Source: Chromobacterium aquaticum
Lineage (GTDB): Bacteria > Pseudomonadota > Gammaproteobacteria > Burkholderiales > Chromobacteriaceae
DNA length: 64,000 nucleotides
Reading direction: 5' to 3'
Assembly (NCBI RefSeq): GCF_021129195.1
Contig: NZ_JAJOHW010000013.1
Location: forward strand, 1-64,000
In this document: in pieces, positions 36,009-48,410 of the stretch
Numbering within the stretch: the first letter of the stretch is position 1
How the letters are laid out: the number at the start of each line of letters is the position of its first letter
Program-made: the position numbers and the translations under genes
The notes under the pieces: model-generated
What the model was told of the DNA's origin: nothing
The model's database searches: none
The model's input: only the letters and a program-made list of their open reading frames with translations

Positions 36009-37325
36009 TCAGGAGAAGGCCAGGAAAGGCGACACGCACAGCAGCAGGCCGGTGGCGATGATGATCTTGAGCGCGCCGCCCTTGTATTTGTGCAGGAAGG
36101 GCACCTGGTAAACCAGGTAGGCCGGAATCAAGCAGCCCACCAGGCCGAAGACCGGGCTGCAGATCGAGGTGAAGCTCAGCACCGGCGCGTTCAACACGAT
36201 GGCGCCCCAGGACAGCAGCACGGTGAACACCATGATGCCCTTGGCCACCCATTCGGGACGGATGCGCTCCTCCGGCATCACCCGGCGCAGCAGATTCATC
36301 GCCAGGCCCTGGCAGGCCTCGCGAAAGCCCAGATAGACGCCGAAATAGGCGGTCATCACCGCAAAAATGTTCAGGATCAGGCTGAACAGCTTGACCATGT
36401 CGCCCGGCATGCTGCTGGCCACCATGGCCAGGGCCGAGATGTTTTCATGCGAGGCCTTCACCGCCTGCTCATGCCCCATCGCCAGGGTAAAGGACACCGC
36501 ATAGAAAAACACCGTGACGAAGAGGATGCCGAAGGCGATGTTCATCGCGCGCATCGCCTTGTACTGCGCCACCTTGCGCGACTTTTCCCGCGCGCGATAG
36601 GAAATCACCATCGGGCTCAGGCTCTGGATGAACAGAATGGAGGTCAGCGTGAACGGCAACATGATGATGGCGTCCTTGATCAGGCTGCCCACGGACGGGA
36701 AGGCGCCGACATTGACCATATTCCATTCCGACACCATGGCCAGGCCCAGCACCGCCACCACGCCCAGCTTGGTCAGCACCATGCCGGTGGAAATCTTGAA
36801 CAACAGCTGCTCGCCGCGAGACGCCAGCGCCACCAGCAGGCAAATCAGCCCCAGGCCGTAAAAGGGATTGGCGGACAGCAAGGTATCGGTGACGCCGAAG
36901 CTGTGCAGGAAGGAGGCGCTGTCATTGGTGATGGCCGTCGAATACACGAATACCCAGATCACCAGCATGATGAAGTAGAGCGCGCCCAGCAAGATGCCCC
37001 AGTTCTTGCCCAAATAGCCGCTGATCACGCTGGGGTAGTCCTTGCACTCCGGCGACTCCGCCAAAGTATTGATGAACAGACGCTGGAACAGATACATCGC
37101 CGGGTAACCGATGATGGACGACAGCAGAAACACCCACAGCCCCATCAGCCCCACCTGCACCGGCAGGAAAACAATGCCGGCGCCTATCGCCATGCCTATG
37201 CTCATCACCACCCAACCGCGGTCGGTGCTATCGAAACGTATCGCCTCCCGCCATTCCGTCTCGCTCATTCCCGCGCGCTGGGCAGCGCTTGCCCTGGGCT
37301 TGACGCCCACCTGGCTGATGTCCAT
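36009..37325 (-). CDS. HAAAP-family amino-acid permease (cysteine/serine importer)
   Basis: The 438-residue inner-membrane carrier has 11 hydrophobic segments and the HAAAP layout (DRGWVVMSIGMAIGAGIVFLP at about 33-53; FLLSSIIGYPAMYLFQRLF). Relatives include E. coli CyuP/YhaO, a cysteine importer, and SdaC-like serine carriers. Pairing with the desulfidase gene and a nearby YheO-like regulator makes cysteine or serine the probable substrate. The start at 37325 has AAGGA eight bases upstream. Exact substrate is inference. Confidence 0.9.
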   Translation of the reverse strand: MDISQVGVKPRASAAQRAGMSETEWREAIRFDSTDRGWVVMSIGMAIGAGIVFLPVQVGLMGLWVFLLSSIIGYPAMYLFQRLFINTLAESPECKDYPSVISGYLGKNWGILLGALYFIMLVIWVFVYSTAITNDSASFLHSFGVTDTLLSANPFYGLGLICLLVALASRGEQLLFKISTGMVLTKLGVVAVLGLAMVSEWNMVNVGAFPSVGSLIKDAIIMLPFTLTSILFIQSLSPMVISYRAREKSRKVAQYKAMRAMNIAFGILFVTVFFYAVSFTLAMGHEQAVKASHENISALAMVASSMPGDMVKLFSLILNIFAVMTAYFGVYLGFREACQGLAMNLLRRVMPEERIRPEWVAKGIMVFTVLLSWGAIVLNAPVLSFTSICSPVFGLVGCLIPAYLVYQVPFLHKYKGGALKIIIATGLLLCVSPFLAFS

Positions 37326-37452
37326 ACTGAATGTTCCTTTAGTAGTTTCATGTACTGTTTCAAGCAATCCGGCGCCAACCGGGTGCTTGGTTTTCCCAGA
37401 CGCGCTGCGCCAACAGCGCGGTACGGGAGCTACGGATGCACATCAAAAGCCG

Positions 37453-38085
37453 TCATTCACGGCACTGTTTCAGATAGCGGTAAAGCGTGGGCTCGGAAAT
37501 CTCCAGCGCCTGCGCGGCCTTGCCGACGAATCCCCGGATCGAAAACAAGCCGCGTCGATTCAACTCCCTGATCACCTCCAGTTTCTCATCGCCGGACAAA
37601 CGCGCCGGGTCCATCGGGTACTGTTCCAATACGTTTTGCATGATGCCCACGCCAACATCGTCTATTCCCAGCGACAGCGTTTCCTGGTGCGGATCGAGGG
37701 ACAGCTCGGCCGGCAGCAGCGCCTGCACCGCCTCCAGCGCGCGCTGGTAGCGGCTATCGTCGGAATTGACGCAGAACATCGCCTGCACGCGGCCGGCATC
37801 GTCCTTGATCACCAGCGTGGACGAGCGCAGCGACACGCCGCCCCTGGTCTTGCTGTGGTAGTTCAAGCGGTAGTTCTCACCGCCCTTGCCGGAACACTCC
37901 CGCGCCATGCTCAAGGCGAGATCCGTGGCCGGCGCGCCCACGCTGCGGCCGGACAAATGCCCGTTGCGGATGATTTTTAGCGAGGCGCTGGGATCGGAAA
38001 GATCATGCACCGCCACTTCGCTGTCCGGCCCCAACAGGGCCGACACAAAGTCGGCGAGCACTTCGGCGTCGAGATATAGTTTCAT
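37453..38085 (-). CDS. YheO/DauR-type transcriptional regulator
   Basis: The 210-residue protein has an N-terminal YheO-like PAS domain (about 1-120, with SEVAVHDLSDPSASLKIIRNGHLSGRSVG) and a C-terminal helix-turn-helix (GKAAQALEISEPTLYRYLKQ). Relatives include DauR, repressor of D-arginine use. It lies 127 bp from the permease and on the same strand, so it probably controls the permease-desulfidase pair. A perfect palindrome 77 bp upstream of its start is a candidate binding site. Confidence 0.88.
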   Translation of the reverse strand: MKLYLDAEVLADFVSALLGPDSEVAVHDLSDPSASLKIIRNGHLSGRSVGAPATDLALSMARECSGKGGENYRLNYHSKTRGGVSLRSSTLVIKDDAGRVQAMFCVNSDDSRYQRALEAVQALLPAELSLDPHQETLSLGIDDVGVGIMQNVLEQYPMDPARLSGDEKLEVIRELNRRGLFSIRGFVGKAAQALEISEPTLYRYLKQCRE

Positions 38086-38161
38086 GGCGATGACAAAAAA
38101 TTTATCACGGCGAGATTCTATCCATCACATTTCCGGCATGTCATGCGCAACCGCGCGCGCA

Positions 38162-38177
38162 TTTGACGCGCGTCAAA
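38162..38177. promoter_or_regulatory. Perfect 16-bp palindrome upstream of the YheO-like gene
   Basis: TTTGACGCGCGTCAAA lies 77 bp before the regulator start. It could bind the regulator itself or another factor. Confidence 0.5.
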
Positions 38178-38220
38178 CTCGGCAAAACCGCTAGATCCCG
38201 CCCAGGCGGCGCCCAATGAA

Positions 38221-38243
38221 AAAACCCGCCGAAACGGCGGGTT
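38221..38243 (-). terminator. Terminator of the acetyltransferase gene
   Basis: AACCCGCCG (38223-38231) pairs with CGGCGGGTT (38235-38243) around AAA, with a T run following on the minus strand. Confidence 0.88.
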
Positions 38244-38275
38244 CAAGATTTGGCCAAGCCTTGCTGGCTATTGTT

Positions 38276-38806
38276 TTACAAGGGCTCCTCGGCCAATAAG
38301 CGCCTGGCGAACACATCCACCGGCGTGTCCGGGATAAAATCCAGGCGCACCCGGCTTTCCACCGCGAAACCCAGCTTGCTCAATACCCGCGCCGATCCGG
38401 CATTGTCCGGATGCACCAGGCCCACCAGCCGGTCCAGGCCATGGACGTCGCGCGCCAAGCGCAGACAGGCGCGGCCGGACTCGGTGGCGAGACCCAGGCC
38501 CCAATACTCCGGCAGAAAGCGATAGCCCAGTTCCACCGCGTCCACCGCCGCCATGTATTTCAGGCCGCTGAAGCCTATCACCTCGCCGCTGTCCTTCCAC
38601 ACGCAAGCCACTCGGCCGAAACCATGCCGCTCATAGTCCGCCAACGGGCCGTCGCGCATCGCCTGCAAGGCTTGCTCGCGCGAGCCGAACGGCGTATTGC
38701 CCACATAGCGGATGGCCTCGGCCACGGTGCCGAGCCGGTAGAAGGCGTCCAGGTCATCCTCCTTGAAAGGCCGCAAAATCATGCGGCCGGTATCCACTGC
38801 TTGCAT
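38276..38806 (-). CDS. GNAT-family acetyltransferase (RimJ/RimL-like)
   Basis: The 176-residue enzyme follows the acetyltransferase_3 pattern: an N-terminal strand (RMILRPFKEDDLDAFYRL), GFGRVACVWKDSGEVIGFSGL, ELGYRFLPEYWGLGLATESG (the acetyl-CoA pocket, about 105-125) and NAGSARVLSKLGF. Such enzymes acetylate protein N-termini or small molecules; the substrate is unknown. GGGAGA precedes the chosen ATG at 38806. It is divergent from rarA with its own terminator. Confidence 0.9.
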   Translation of the reverse strand: MQAVDTGRMILRPFKEDDLDAFYRLGTVAEAIRYVGNTPFGSREQALQAMRDGPLADYERHGFGRVACVWKDSGEVIGFSGLKYMAAVDAVELGYRFLPEYWGLGLATESGRACLRLARDVHGLDRLVGLVHPDNAGSARVLSKLGFAVESRVRLDFIPDTPVDVFARRLLAEEPL

Positions 38807-38971
38807 CGCTATCTCCCAGCTACTCGCAACATCATGACAATGGAAACAATCTGCCAGCAATAATCCATTTACGCCATATTTTTTGCATCGCAACAAAAAC
38901 GCCAGTCAGCCGCGTCCGGCGGATCAACTGATATACTGTCGCTTTGATTTTCCCCGCCGCAGAACCCCGCC

Positions 38972-41601
<2,630 letters not shown>

Positions 41602-41633
41602 GGCCCCGGTTCAAGCTCCGCCGCTGGAAAGAC

Positions 41634-41661
41634 AACGGCGCCCCTTATGGGCGCCGTTTTT
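41634..41661 (+). terminator. Terminator of serS
   Basis: AACGGCGCCC (41634-41643) pairs with GGGCGCCGTT (41649-41658), then TTT. It overlaps the end of the convergent cyclic-di-GMP gene. Confidence 0.9.
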
Positions 41662-44156
41662 CATGCCCGCGCCGCCAGCAGCGCTTCGAACTCGGCTCGC
41701 GGCAGCGGCTTGCTGAACAGATAACCCTGGCCCAGCCGGCAGCCCTGCCGCAGCAAGAACGCCCGCTGCGATTCCAACTCCACCCCCTCGGCCACCAGTT
41801 CCAGCCCCAGACTGCGGCCTATGGAAATGATGGCGCTGGTGATGGCGGCGTCGTCCCCGTCCTGGTGCAGGTCCATGATGAAGGAGCGGTCTATCTTCAA
41901 ACCCCTGACCGGCAGCCGCTTCAGATAGGACAGCGAGGAATAGCCGGTGCCGAAATCGTCGATGGACAGATAAACGCCCAGCTCGCGCAAGCGCTGCAGC
42001 GCCTCCACCATGCCGCAGTCCTCGTCCATCGCAACGCTTTCGGTGATCTCCAGCTCCAGTTCGCCGCTATCCAGCCCATGCTGCAACAAGGTGCGCGCCA
42101 CCGTGGCGGCGAAACCGCCGTACTTGAGCTGGCGCCCCGACACATTGACCGCGATGCGGCCGGGCTCCAGTCCCATCGCGCGCCATTGCGCCCAATCGCG
42201 GCAGGCGGTATCCAACACCCACTCGCCTATCGGCACCATCAACGAACTATCCTCGGCGATGGGAATGAATTTTCCCGGCACCATCAGCCCCAACTCCGGA
42301 TGACGCCAACGCAGCAAGGCCTCGGCGCCGACGATGCGCCGCGTGGCCAGCTCCACCTTGGGCTGATACCACACCTCCAGTTCCTCCTGGGCCAAGGCGC
42401 GGTGCAGGCTGTACTCCAGCTTCAGCCTCTCCATCGCCCGCGCGTTCATGTCAGCGGTGTAGAACTGGAAATTGTTCTTGCCGCGCTCCTTGGCCTGGTA
42501 CATCGCCGAATCCGAGTTGACCAGCAGCGCGTCCGCGCTGACGCCGTCTTCCGGGTACATGCTGATGCCTATGCTGGCCGAGATGAACAACTCGTGACCG
42601 GTCAGGCCGGACTGCTCGGTCACGCCGTCCAATAATTGCTGCGCCAGCGCCGCCACCTGGGTGACGCGCTCCACCACCGGCAGCAGCAGGATGAATTCGT
42701 CGCCGGACAACCGAGCCACGGTGGAATGCTGCGGCGCGTATCTCAGCAGCACCGAGGCGATGCGCACCAGCAATTCGTCGCCGGCATGATGCCCCAGGGT
42801 ATCGTTGACCAGCTTGAAACGGTCCAGATCGACGAATAGCAGCGCGAATTGCGAACGCGCCGGCTGCGCGCGCTCTATCGCCTCCTGCAAACGCTCCAGG
42901 AACAGCGTCCGGTTGGGCAAACCGGTCAAGGCGTCGTGATTGGCCAGGAAATGCAGCCTCTCCTCGGACTGCTTGCGCTGGGTGATGTCGGAAAACACCG
43001 CCACATAGTGCAGGCAGGCGCCATCGGCATCGCGGATCGCGGTGATGCTCAAATGCTCGGTGTACAGCAAGCCGCCCTTGCGGCGGTTGACCACCTCGCC
43101 CTGCCACAGCCCGTTCTCCTTCAGGCTCTGCCACAGCTGGCGGTAAAAATCAGGCGACTGCTTGCCGGACTTGAGCAAGGCCGGCGTCTTGCCCAAGGCC
43201 TCCTCGCTGCCATAGCCGGTGATGCGGCTGAACGCCGGATTCACCATCTGGATCACACCGTTGCCATCGGTGATCAGAATGCCCTCCAGCGTCGATTCGA
43301 ATACCTTGTCCGCCAGCAGCAGGCTGTGGCGCGAGCGCAGCAGCGCGTCGTCGCGCTCGCGCAGCGCAGAATGCAGCTCATGCAGGAATTCCTGCTCCAC
43401 CATCTGGATGATGTCGCAAAAACCCAGCAGCTGCAGCAGGCCGCCATCGGCGTCGTAAACCGCCAAATGGCGGATCTTGTGTTGCAGGATCAACTGTCGC
43501 GCTTGCAGCAGGCTGCTGCCGTCGCGCACGCCCAGCAGCGGCCAGGAGCAGGCTTCGGCCAGCGTCGCCGGCGCCCGCCCCTCCGCCAGCAGCCGCAGCA
43601 GGTCGCGCAGGGTCAGGATGCCGTAATCGCCGTTGTCGAAGCGCACCGCCAAGGCGGTGGCGCCCTGGCGCCGCATCATGGCCAGCGCCTGTTCCGGCGC
43701 CGCCTGCGCGCCCAGCAGACACAAGGGCGCCGCGCGGTCCGCCACCACCCGCCGCACACTGAGAAACGCTTCACTGCCCTGGCTCAGCACGATATCGGTC
43801 AGCGACACCACGCCGCAGATCTGGCCTGCCTGCTCCACCAGCGCATGGCGGAGGTCGCGGTTGCGGAACAAGGCCACCGCTTCGCTCACCGGCAAATCAT
43901 GCGGCAGCACCACCAAGGGCGCGTTCATCGCCTCGCCCACCGGTCGCGCGCCGGCCGCGCCGTCCAGCCGGTCCAGCGCCAGCGCGTCGGCCTCGGTCCA
44001 GATGCCCAGCGGCCGTCCCGCCTCGTCCTGCACCACGATGGAGCCGCAGCCCGCCAATACCATGCGTCGCGCCGCCTCTGCCAGCGGCGTATCCGCCGCG
44101 CACGCCAGTATGTCCGGGGTAGATATCTCTTTTATGCACTGTTTCAAGTAATTCAT
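41661..44156 (-). CDS. CBS-PAS-GGDEF-EAL cyclic-di-GMP protein
   Basis: The 831-residue cytoplasmic protein has paired CBS domains (about 5-125 and 140-260), a PAS domain (about 280-400, with ITGYGSEEALGKTP), a GGDEF domain (about 405-565) and an EAL domain (about 575-830). The GGDEF site reads SGDEF, a variant that is often active but sometimes only regulatory. The EAL site looks complete (EALLRWRHPELG, ELEITES, IDDFGTGYSSL, KIDRSF, AEGVE), so phosphodiesterase activity is likely. CBS domains may bind adenosyl nucleotides, linking energy state to c-di-GMP. No membrane segment is present. Confidence 0.94.
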   Translation of the reverse strand: MNYLKQCIKEISTPDILACAADTPLAEAARRMVLAGCGSIVVQDEAGRPLGIWTEADALALDRLDGAAGARPVGEAMNAPLVVLPHDLPVSEAVALFRNRDLRHALVEQAGQICGVVSLTDIVLSQGSEAFLSVRRVVADRAAPLCLLGAQAAPEQALAMMRRQGATALAVRFDNGDYGILTLRDLLRLLAEGRAPATLAEACSWPLLGVRDGSSLLQARQLILQHKIRHLAVYDADGGLLQLLGFCDIIQMVEQEFLHELHSALRERDDALLRSRHSLLLADKVFESTLEGILITDGNGVIQMVNPAFSRITGYGSEEALGKTPALLKSGKQSPDFYRQLWQSLKENGLWQGEVVNRRKGGLLYTEHLSITAIRDADGACLHYVAVFSDITQRKQSEERLHFLANHDALTGLPNRTLFLERLQEAIERAQPARSQFALLFVDLDRFKLVNDTLGHHAGDELLVRIASVLLRYAPQHSTVARLSGDEFILLLPVVERVTQVAALAQQLLDGVTEQSGLTGHELFISASIGISMYPEDGVSADALLVNSDSAMYQAKERGKNNFQFYTADMNARAMERLKLEYSLHRALAQEELEVWYQPKVELATRRIVGAEALLRWRHPELGLMVPGKFIPIAEDSSLMVPIGEWVLDTACRDWAQWRAMGLEPGRIAVNVSGRQLKYGGFAATVARTLLQHGLDSGELELEITESVAMDEDCGMVEALQRLRELGVYLSIDDFGTGYSSLSYLKRLPVRGLKIDRSFIMDLHQDGDDAAITSAIISIGRSLGLELVAEGVELESQRAFLLRQGCRLGQGYLFSKPLPRAEFEALLAARA

Positions 44157-44537
44157 TAACAATCCAACCCGGGCTCATCACGGAAAAATTCCAAATGGCA
44201 TTATAACGACGCCAACCACTCTGATGTAATCGGATTGCAACAGCAGCGCGCCGGCGCGCCTCGCCGCCGATGCCTTGTCTTCTGCGCACCAGACAAGAAT
44301 CCTTTTTACATACAGTAAATCGTCAAATACTCATATACATGATCTAGGACAAAGCCTTGGGACGGTTTCTACTGCTAGGCTGTCAACAGGATCGGTGAGA
44401 TCACCCTTGCCATAGCAATGACATAGGAATAGCGTGGCGCGTCATCCTCCTGGCGGTAGCGCCACGGCGAGGCGCGCAAGCTGTCCAACCACCCGCACGG
44501 CGGCATCGCGACGCCGGCACACAGCGACACAAACACC
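44157..44537. other. 381-bp divergent intergenic region with leader hairpins
   Basis: It separates the cyclic-di-GMP gene from hypF. Two hairpins lie near hypF: GGTGA/TCACC (44394-44405) and CGTGGCGC/GCGCCACG (44434-44467, 18-base loop). They may belong to a hypF leader. I see no known riboswitch consensus and cannot place a promoter firmly. Confidence 0.45.
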
Positions 44538-46829
44538 ATGAACCCACAACGCATCCACCTATCGGTTCAGGGCCGGGTCCAGGGCGTCGGTTTCCGTCCC
44601 TTCATCTGGCGCACCGCCAGCGAGCATGGCCTGACCGGCTTCGTCCGCAATACCGGCGAAGGCGTCACGCTGGAACTACAGGGCCAGCCGCAAGCGCTGG
44701 ACGCCTTCCGGCAAGCGCTGAAAACCCGGCTGCCGCCGCTGGCTCACATCGACGCGGTGCAAGAGTGCGAGTTGCCGGTGCTCGCGGATGAGCAACGCTT
44801 CCAGATCGAGGAAAGCAGCGGCGAAGTCACCCATGCCCGGCTGCCGGCGGATGTGGCCACCTGCCCGCAATGCGTGGAAGAGCTGTTCACTCCCGGCGAC
44901 CGCCGCTACCGCTTCCCCTTCATCAACTGCACCGACTGCGGGCCGCGCTACACCGTCACCCACCGCCTGCCCTATGACCGCGCCAACACCAGCATGCTGG
45001 CCTTTCCCTTGTGTCCGGTGTGTCGTCAGGAATACCAGGACCCGAGCAGCCGCCGCTTTCACGCCGAGCCCACCGCCTGCCCGGTATGCGGGCCCAAGCT
45101 GCAGCTGACCGACCGCTTCGGCCAGAGCCTGAACGGCGACCCGGTGATAGGCGCGGTGCAAATCCTCAATATGGGCCGCAGCATCGCGATGAAAGGACTG
45201 GGCGGCTTCCACCTGGTCTGCGACGCCGCCAACCCCTCCGCGGTGGCGCGGCTGCGCCATCTCAAGCATCGCCCCGGCAAACCGCTGGCCATCATGGCCT
45301 TGAACGTGGAATCCATCCGCGCGCTCTGCCATGTCAGCGACGAGGAGGCCGCCTGGCTGCAGCGACCGGAGCGTCCCATCGTATTGTTGAACAAAAAGCC
45401 GGAAGCCGACCAATTGCTGCCCGATGTCGCGCCCGGTCTGTCCGCGCTGGGCGTGATGCTGCCCTATACCCCGCTGCAATGGCTGCTGTTCCATGAAGCG
45501 CTGGGCCGCCCGGCCGGCACCGCCTGGCTGCGCCAGCCCTGCGCGCGGCTGTGGGTGATGAGCAGCGCCAACCTGTCCGGCGAGCCCATCGTCACCGGCA
45601 ACCAGGAGGCGCGCGAGCGGCTGAACCAGGTGGCCGACGTCTTCCTGCTGCACAACCGCGCCATCGTCACCCGCTGCGACGACAGCGTGGTATCGCTGCA
45701 GCGCAGGCGGCCGCTGCTGTTCCGCCGCGCGCGCGGCTTCGTGCCGGACCCGGTGCCGCTGGCGCTGGACGGCCCGCCGGTGCTGGCGCTGGGCGCCTAT
45801 ATGAAGGCCACCGCCACCGTGCTGCGCGGCAAGGACGCCTTCGTGTCGCAATACATAGGCGCGCTCAACCACCCGCTGACCTGCGAAGCCTTGCAACAGG
45901 CGTCCGACCACCTGCTCGACCTCACCGGCGTCACCCCGCAGGCAGTGGCCTGCGACCTGGAAACCGGCACCTATTCCAGCCTGCTGGCCGAACATCTATC
46001 CAAGCAATGGAGCGTGCCGCTGATCCGGGTGCAACACCATCACGCCCACCTGGGCGCGGTGCTGGCCGAGCACGGCGTGGCCGAGCCGGCACTGGGCCTG
46101 GCGCTGGACGGTTATGGCCTGGGTCACAACAACGGCGCCTGGGGCGGCGAAATGATGCTGGTGGACGGCGACGCCTGCCAGCGCATCGGCCACATCACCC
46201 CGCTGCCGCTGCCGGGCCAGGGCCGCAGCCGGCTGCAGCCATGGAAGCTGGCCATCGCGCTGTGGCAAACCCTGGACCTGGGGCCGCTGCCGCCGCATCT
46301 GGCGGAGCAGGCTGGCGCGGCCATGCTGGAAAAACAGATCGCCATGCGCCGCGACTGCCAGGACAGCACCAGCCTGGGCCGCTGGTTCGGCGCCATCGCC
46401 GGCCTCACCCGCCAATGCGGGGTGGAAACGTTTGAAAGCGAAGCCGCGCAACGGCTGGAAGCGCTGGCGGAAATCATGGACCCGCTGGCCAACGGCTGGG
46501 CCACCCAGGCCAATCTGCTGGATTTGACGCCGCTGGCGCGCCACCTGTGCCTGCTGGACGACGACCACGTTATCGCCGGCCTGTGGCACGCCACGCTGGC
46601 GGCGGCGCTGGCGGATTGGGCGACCAAGGCCGCGCGCACCACCGGCACTCGTATCGTGGCGCTGGCCGGCGGCTGCTGCGGCAACCGCCAATTGATGGCA
46701 CAGCTGCTGCCGCGTCTGGAACAGGCCGGCTTGCGTCCGCTGACCGCGGAACAGCTGCCGCCCAATGACGGCGGCCTCAGCCTGGGGCAGGCCTGGGTAG
46801 CGCGCCAGCGCCTGCTGCGCGACGCCTGA
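44538..46829 (+). CDS. hypF: HypF, carbamoyltransferase for [NiFe]-hydrogenase maturation
   Basis: HypF makes the carbamoyl precursor of the cyanide ligands of NiFe hydrogenases and hands it to HypE. The 763 residues show the full set: an acylphosphatase domain (VQGRVQGVGFRPFIWR, about 10-25), two zinc-finger units (CPQC...CTDC and CPVC...CPVC, about 109-184), a YrdC-like domain (about 200-385) and a Kae1-like domain with HHHAHLGAVLAEHG (about 498-511). No other hyp or hydrogenase gene lies in this window, so its partners must be elsewhere or absent. Confidence 0.96.
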   Translation: MNPQRIHLSVQGRVQGVGFRPFIWRTASEHGLTGFVRNTGEGVTLELQGQPQALDAFRQALKTRLPPLAHIDAVQECELPVLADEQRFQIEESSGEVTHARLPADVATCPQCVEELFTPGDRRYRFPFINCTDCGPRYTVTHRLPYDRANTSMLAFPLCPVCRQEYQDPSSRRFHAEPTACPVCGPKLQLTDRFGQSLNGDPVIGAVQILNMGRSIAMKGLGGFHLVCDAANPSAVARLRHLKHRPGKPLAIMALNVESIRALCHVSDEEAAWLQRPERPIVLLNKKPEADQLLPDVAPGLSALGVMLPYTPLQWLLFHEALGRPAGTAWLRQPCARLWVMSSANLSGEPIVTGNQEARERLNQVADVFLLHNRAIVTRCDDSVVSLQRRRPLLFRRARGFVPDPVPLALDGPPVLALGAYMKATATVLRGKDAFVSQYIGALNHPLTCEALQQASDHLLDLTGVTPQAVACDLETGTYSSLLAEHLSKQWSVPLIRVQHHHAHLGAVLAEHGVAEPALGLALDGYGLGHNNGAWGGEMMLVDGDACQRIGHITPLPLPGQGRSRLQPWKLAIALWQTLDLGPLPPHLAEQAGAAMLEKQIAMRRDCQDSTSLGRWFGAIAGLTRQCGVETFESEAAQRLEALAEIMDPLANGWATQANLLDLTPLARHLCLLDDDHVIAGLWHATLAAALADWATKAARTTGTRIVALAGGCCGNRQLMAQLLPRLEQAGLRPLTAEQLPPNDGGLSLGQAWVARQRLLRDA

Positions 46830-46833
46830 AATG

Positions 46834-46869
46834 AAAACGGCGCGACGCCCGCAGGCGACGCGCCGTTTT
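46834..46869. terminator. Bidirectional terminator between hypF and rimO
   Basis: AAAACGGCGCG (46834-46844) pairs with CGCGCCGTTTT (46859-46869). T runs are present on both strands, serving both convergent genes. Confidence 0.88.
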
Positions 46870-46888
46870 CGCCACCGGAATCCCTAGA

Positions 46889-48214
46889 TCAGGACGGCTG
46901 GCGCTCGCCCCACAGATCGTGCTCGCTGCAGTCGACGATCTTCACCGAATAGAATTCGCCGGCACGCATGTCGGCGGCGTCCTCGACGAACACCATGCCG
47001 TCGATCTCCGGCGCGTCCGCGTAGCTGCGGCAAATCGCCGTGCCTTCGTCGTCGATCTCGTCCACCAGCACTTGCATGGTCTGGCCGACGCGGCGCTCCA
47101 GGCGACGGGCGCTGATCTCTTCCTGCACCGCCATGAAACGCTCCTTGCGCGCTTCCTTCACCTCTTCCGGCACCGGATTCGGCAAGTCGTTGGCGGTGGC
47201 GCCCTCCACCGGCGAATAGGTGAAACAGCCGACGCGATCCAGCTCCGCCTCGCGGATGAAGCTCAGCAGTTCTTCGAAGTCTTCCTCGGTTTCGCCGGGG
47301 AAACCGACGATGAAGGTGGAACGGATCACCAGTTCCGGACAGATCTCGCGCCATTTCTTGATGCGCGCCAGCACATTGTCGCTATTGGCCGGACGCTTCA
47401 TCAGCTTCAGCACCTTCTGGCTGGCGTGCTGGAACGGAATGTCCAGATAAGGCAGGATCTTGCCGTCGCGCATCAGCGGAATCACTTCGTCCACATGCGG
47501 ATACGGGTAGACGTAATGCAGGCGCACCCAGATGCCGTGACGCCCCAGTTCCTCGCACAGCTCGGTCATGCGGGTCTTCACCGGGCGGCCGTTGTGGAAG
47601 CCCAGCTTGTACTTGGTGTCCACGCCGTAAGCCGAGGTGTCCTGAGAAATCACCAGGATTTCCTTGACCCCGGCCTTGGCCAGGCTCTCCGCCTCGCGCA
47701 GCACGTCGTGAATCGGCCGGCTTTCCAGATCGCCGCGCATGGACGGGATGATGCAGAAGGTGCAGCGATGGTTGCAGCCCTCGGAAATCTTCAGATACGC
47801 GTAATGCTTGGGCGTCAGCCGCACGCCGATATCCGGCACCAGGTCGACGAAGGGATCGTGCGGCTTGGGCAGGTGGGCATGCACCGCGCTCATCACCTCG
47901 TCGGTGGCGTGCGGGCCGGTCACGGCCAAGACCGACGGATGCGCGTCGCGCACCACATCGCCCTTGGCCCCCAGACAGCCGGTGACGATCACTTTGCCGT
48001 TCTCGTTCAAGGCTTCGCCGATCGCGTCCAGCGATTCGGCCACGGCGGAATCAATGAAGCCGCAGGTGTTGACCACCACCAGGTCGGCGCCGGCGTAGCT
48101 GCCGGAAATATCGTAGCCTTCGGCGCGAAGGCGGGTCAGGATCTGCTCCGAGTCGCTGGAGGCTTTGGGACAGCCCAGCGACACGAAGCCGATACTTGGA
48201 ATCTTGTCTGCCAT
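46889..48214 (-). CDS. rimO: RimO, ribosomal protein S12 methylthiotransferase
   Basis: RimO is a radical SAM enzyme that adds a methylthio group to Asp88 of ribosomal protein S12. The 441 residues show the N-terminal UPF0004 domain with cluster Cys in SLGCPKA, VNTCGFI and VTGCLGAKG, the radical SAM motif CNHRCTFC (about 150) and a C-terminal TRAM domain ([16 protein letters not shown]). The start at 48214 is the conserved one. It is monocistronic and faces the MITE copy upstream. Confidence 0.97.
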   Translation of the reverse strand: MADKIPSIGFVSLGCPKASSDSEQILTRLRAEGYDISGSYAGADLVVVNTCGFIDSAVAESLDAIGEALNENGKVIVTGCLGAKGDVVRDAHPSVLAVTGPHATDEVMSAVHAHLPKPHDPFVDLVPDIGVRLTPKHYAYLKISEGCNHRCTFCIIPSMRGDLESRPIHDVLREAESLAKAGVKEILVISQDTSAYGVDTKYKLGFHNGRPVKTRMTELCEELGRHGIWVRLHYVYPYPHVDEVIPLMRDGKILPYLDIPFQHASQKVLKLMKRPANSDNVLARIKKWREICPELVIRSTFIVGFPGETEEDFEELLSFIREAELDRVGCFTYSPVEGATANDLPNPVPEEVKEARKERFMAVQEEISARRLERRVGQTMQVLVDEIDDEGTAICRSYADAPEIDGMVFVEDAADMRAGEFYSVKIVDCSEHDLWGERQPS

Positions 48215-48410
48215 GATGATGGCCTTGCTGAAGAAAAACGCGAGAGTATACAACGATTTGACAGGCGATGCGCAGCGTTGCGAGGGGTTTGGGCCATGGG
48301 CTCGCCGATTCGTTTTCACAGGCTCCCGCGGCGGGCTGGATGCGGATCAGCGCCGCTCCTCTTTCAGACCTCACTTGATAGTAAAATCCGACGCCTCCAT
48401 ATAGGCCTGA

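Noticed and set aside
35934-37571. A 545-codon frame opposite the permease
   Set aside because: Gln/His/Arg-rich antisense of a membrane protein gene.
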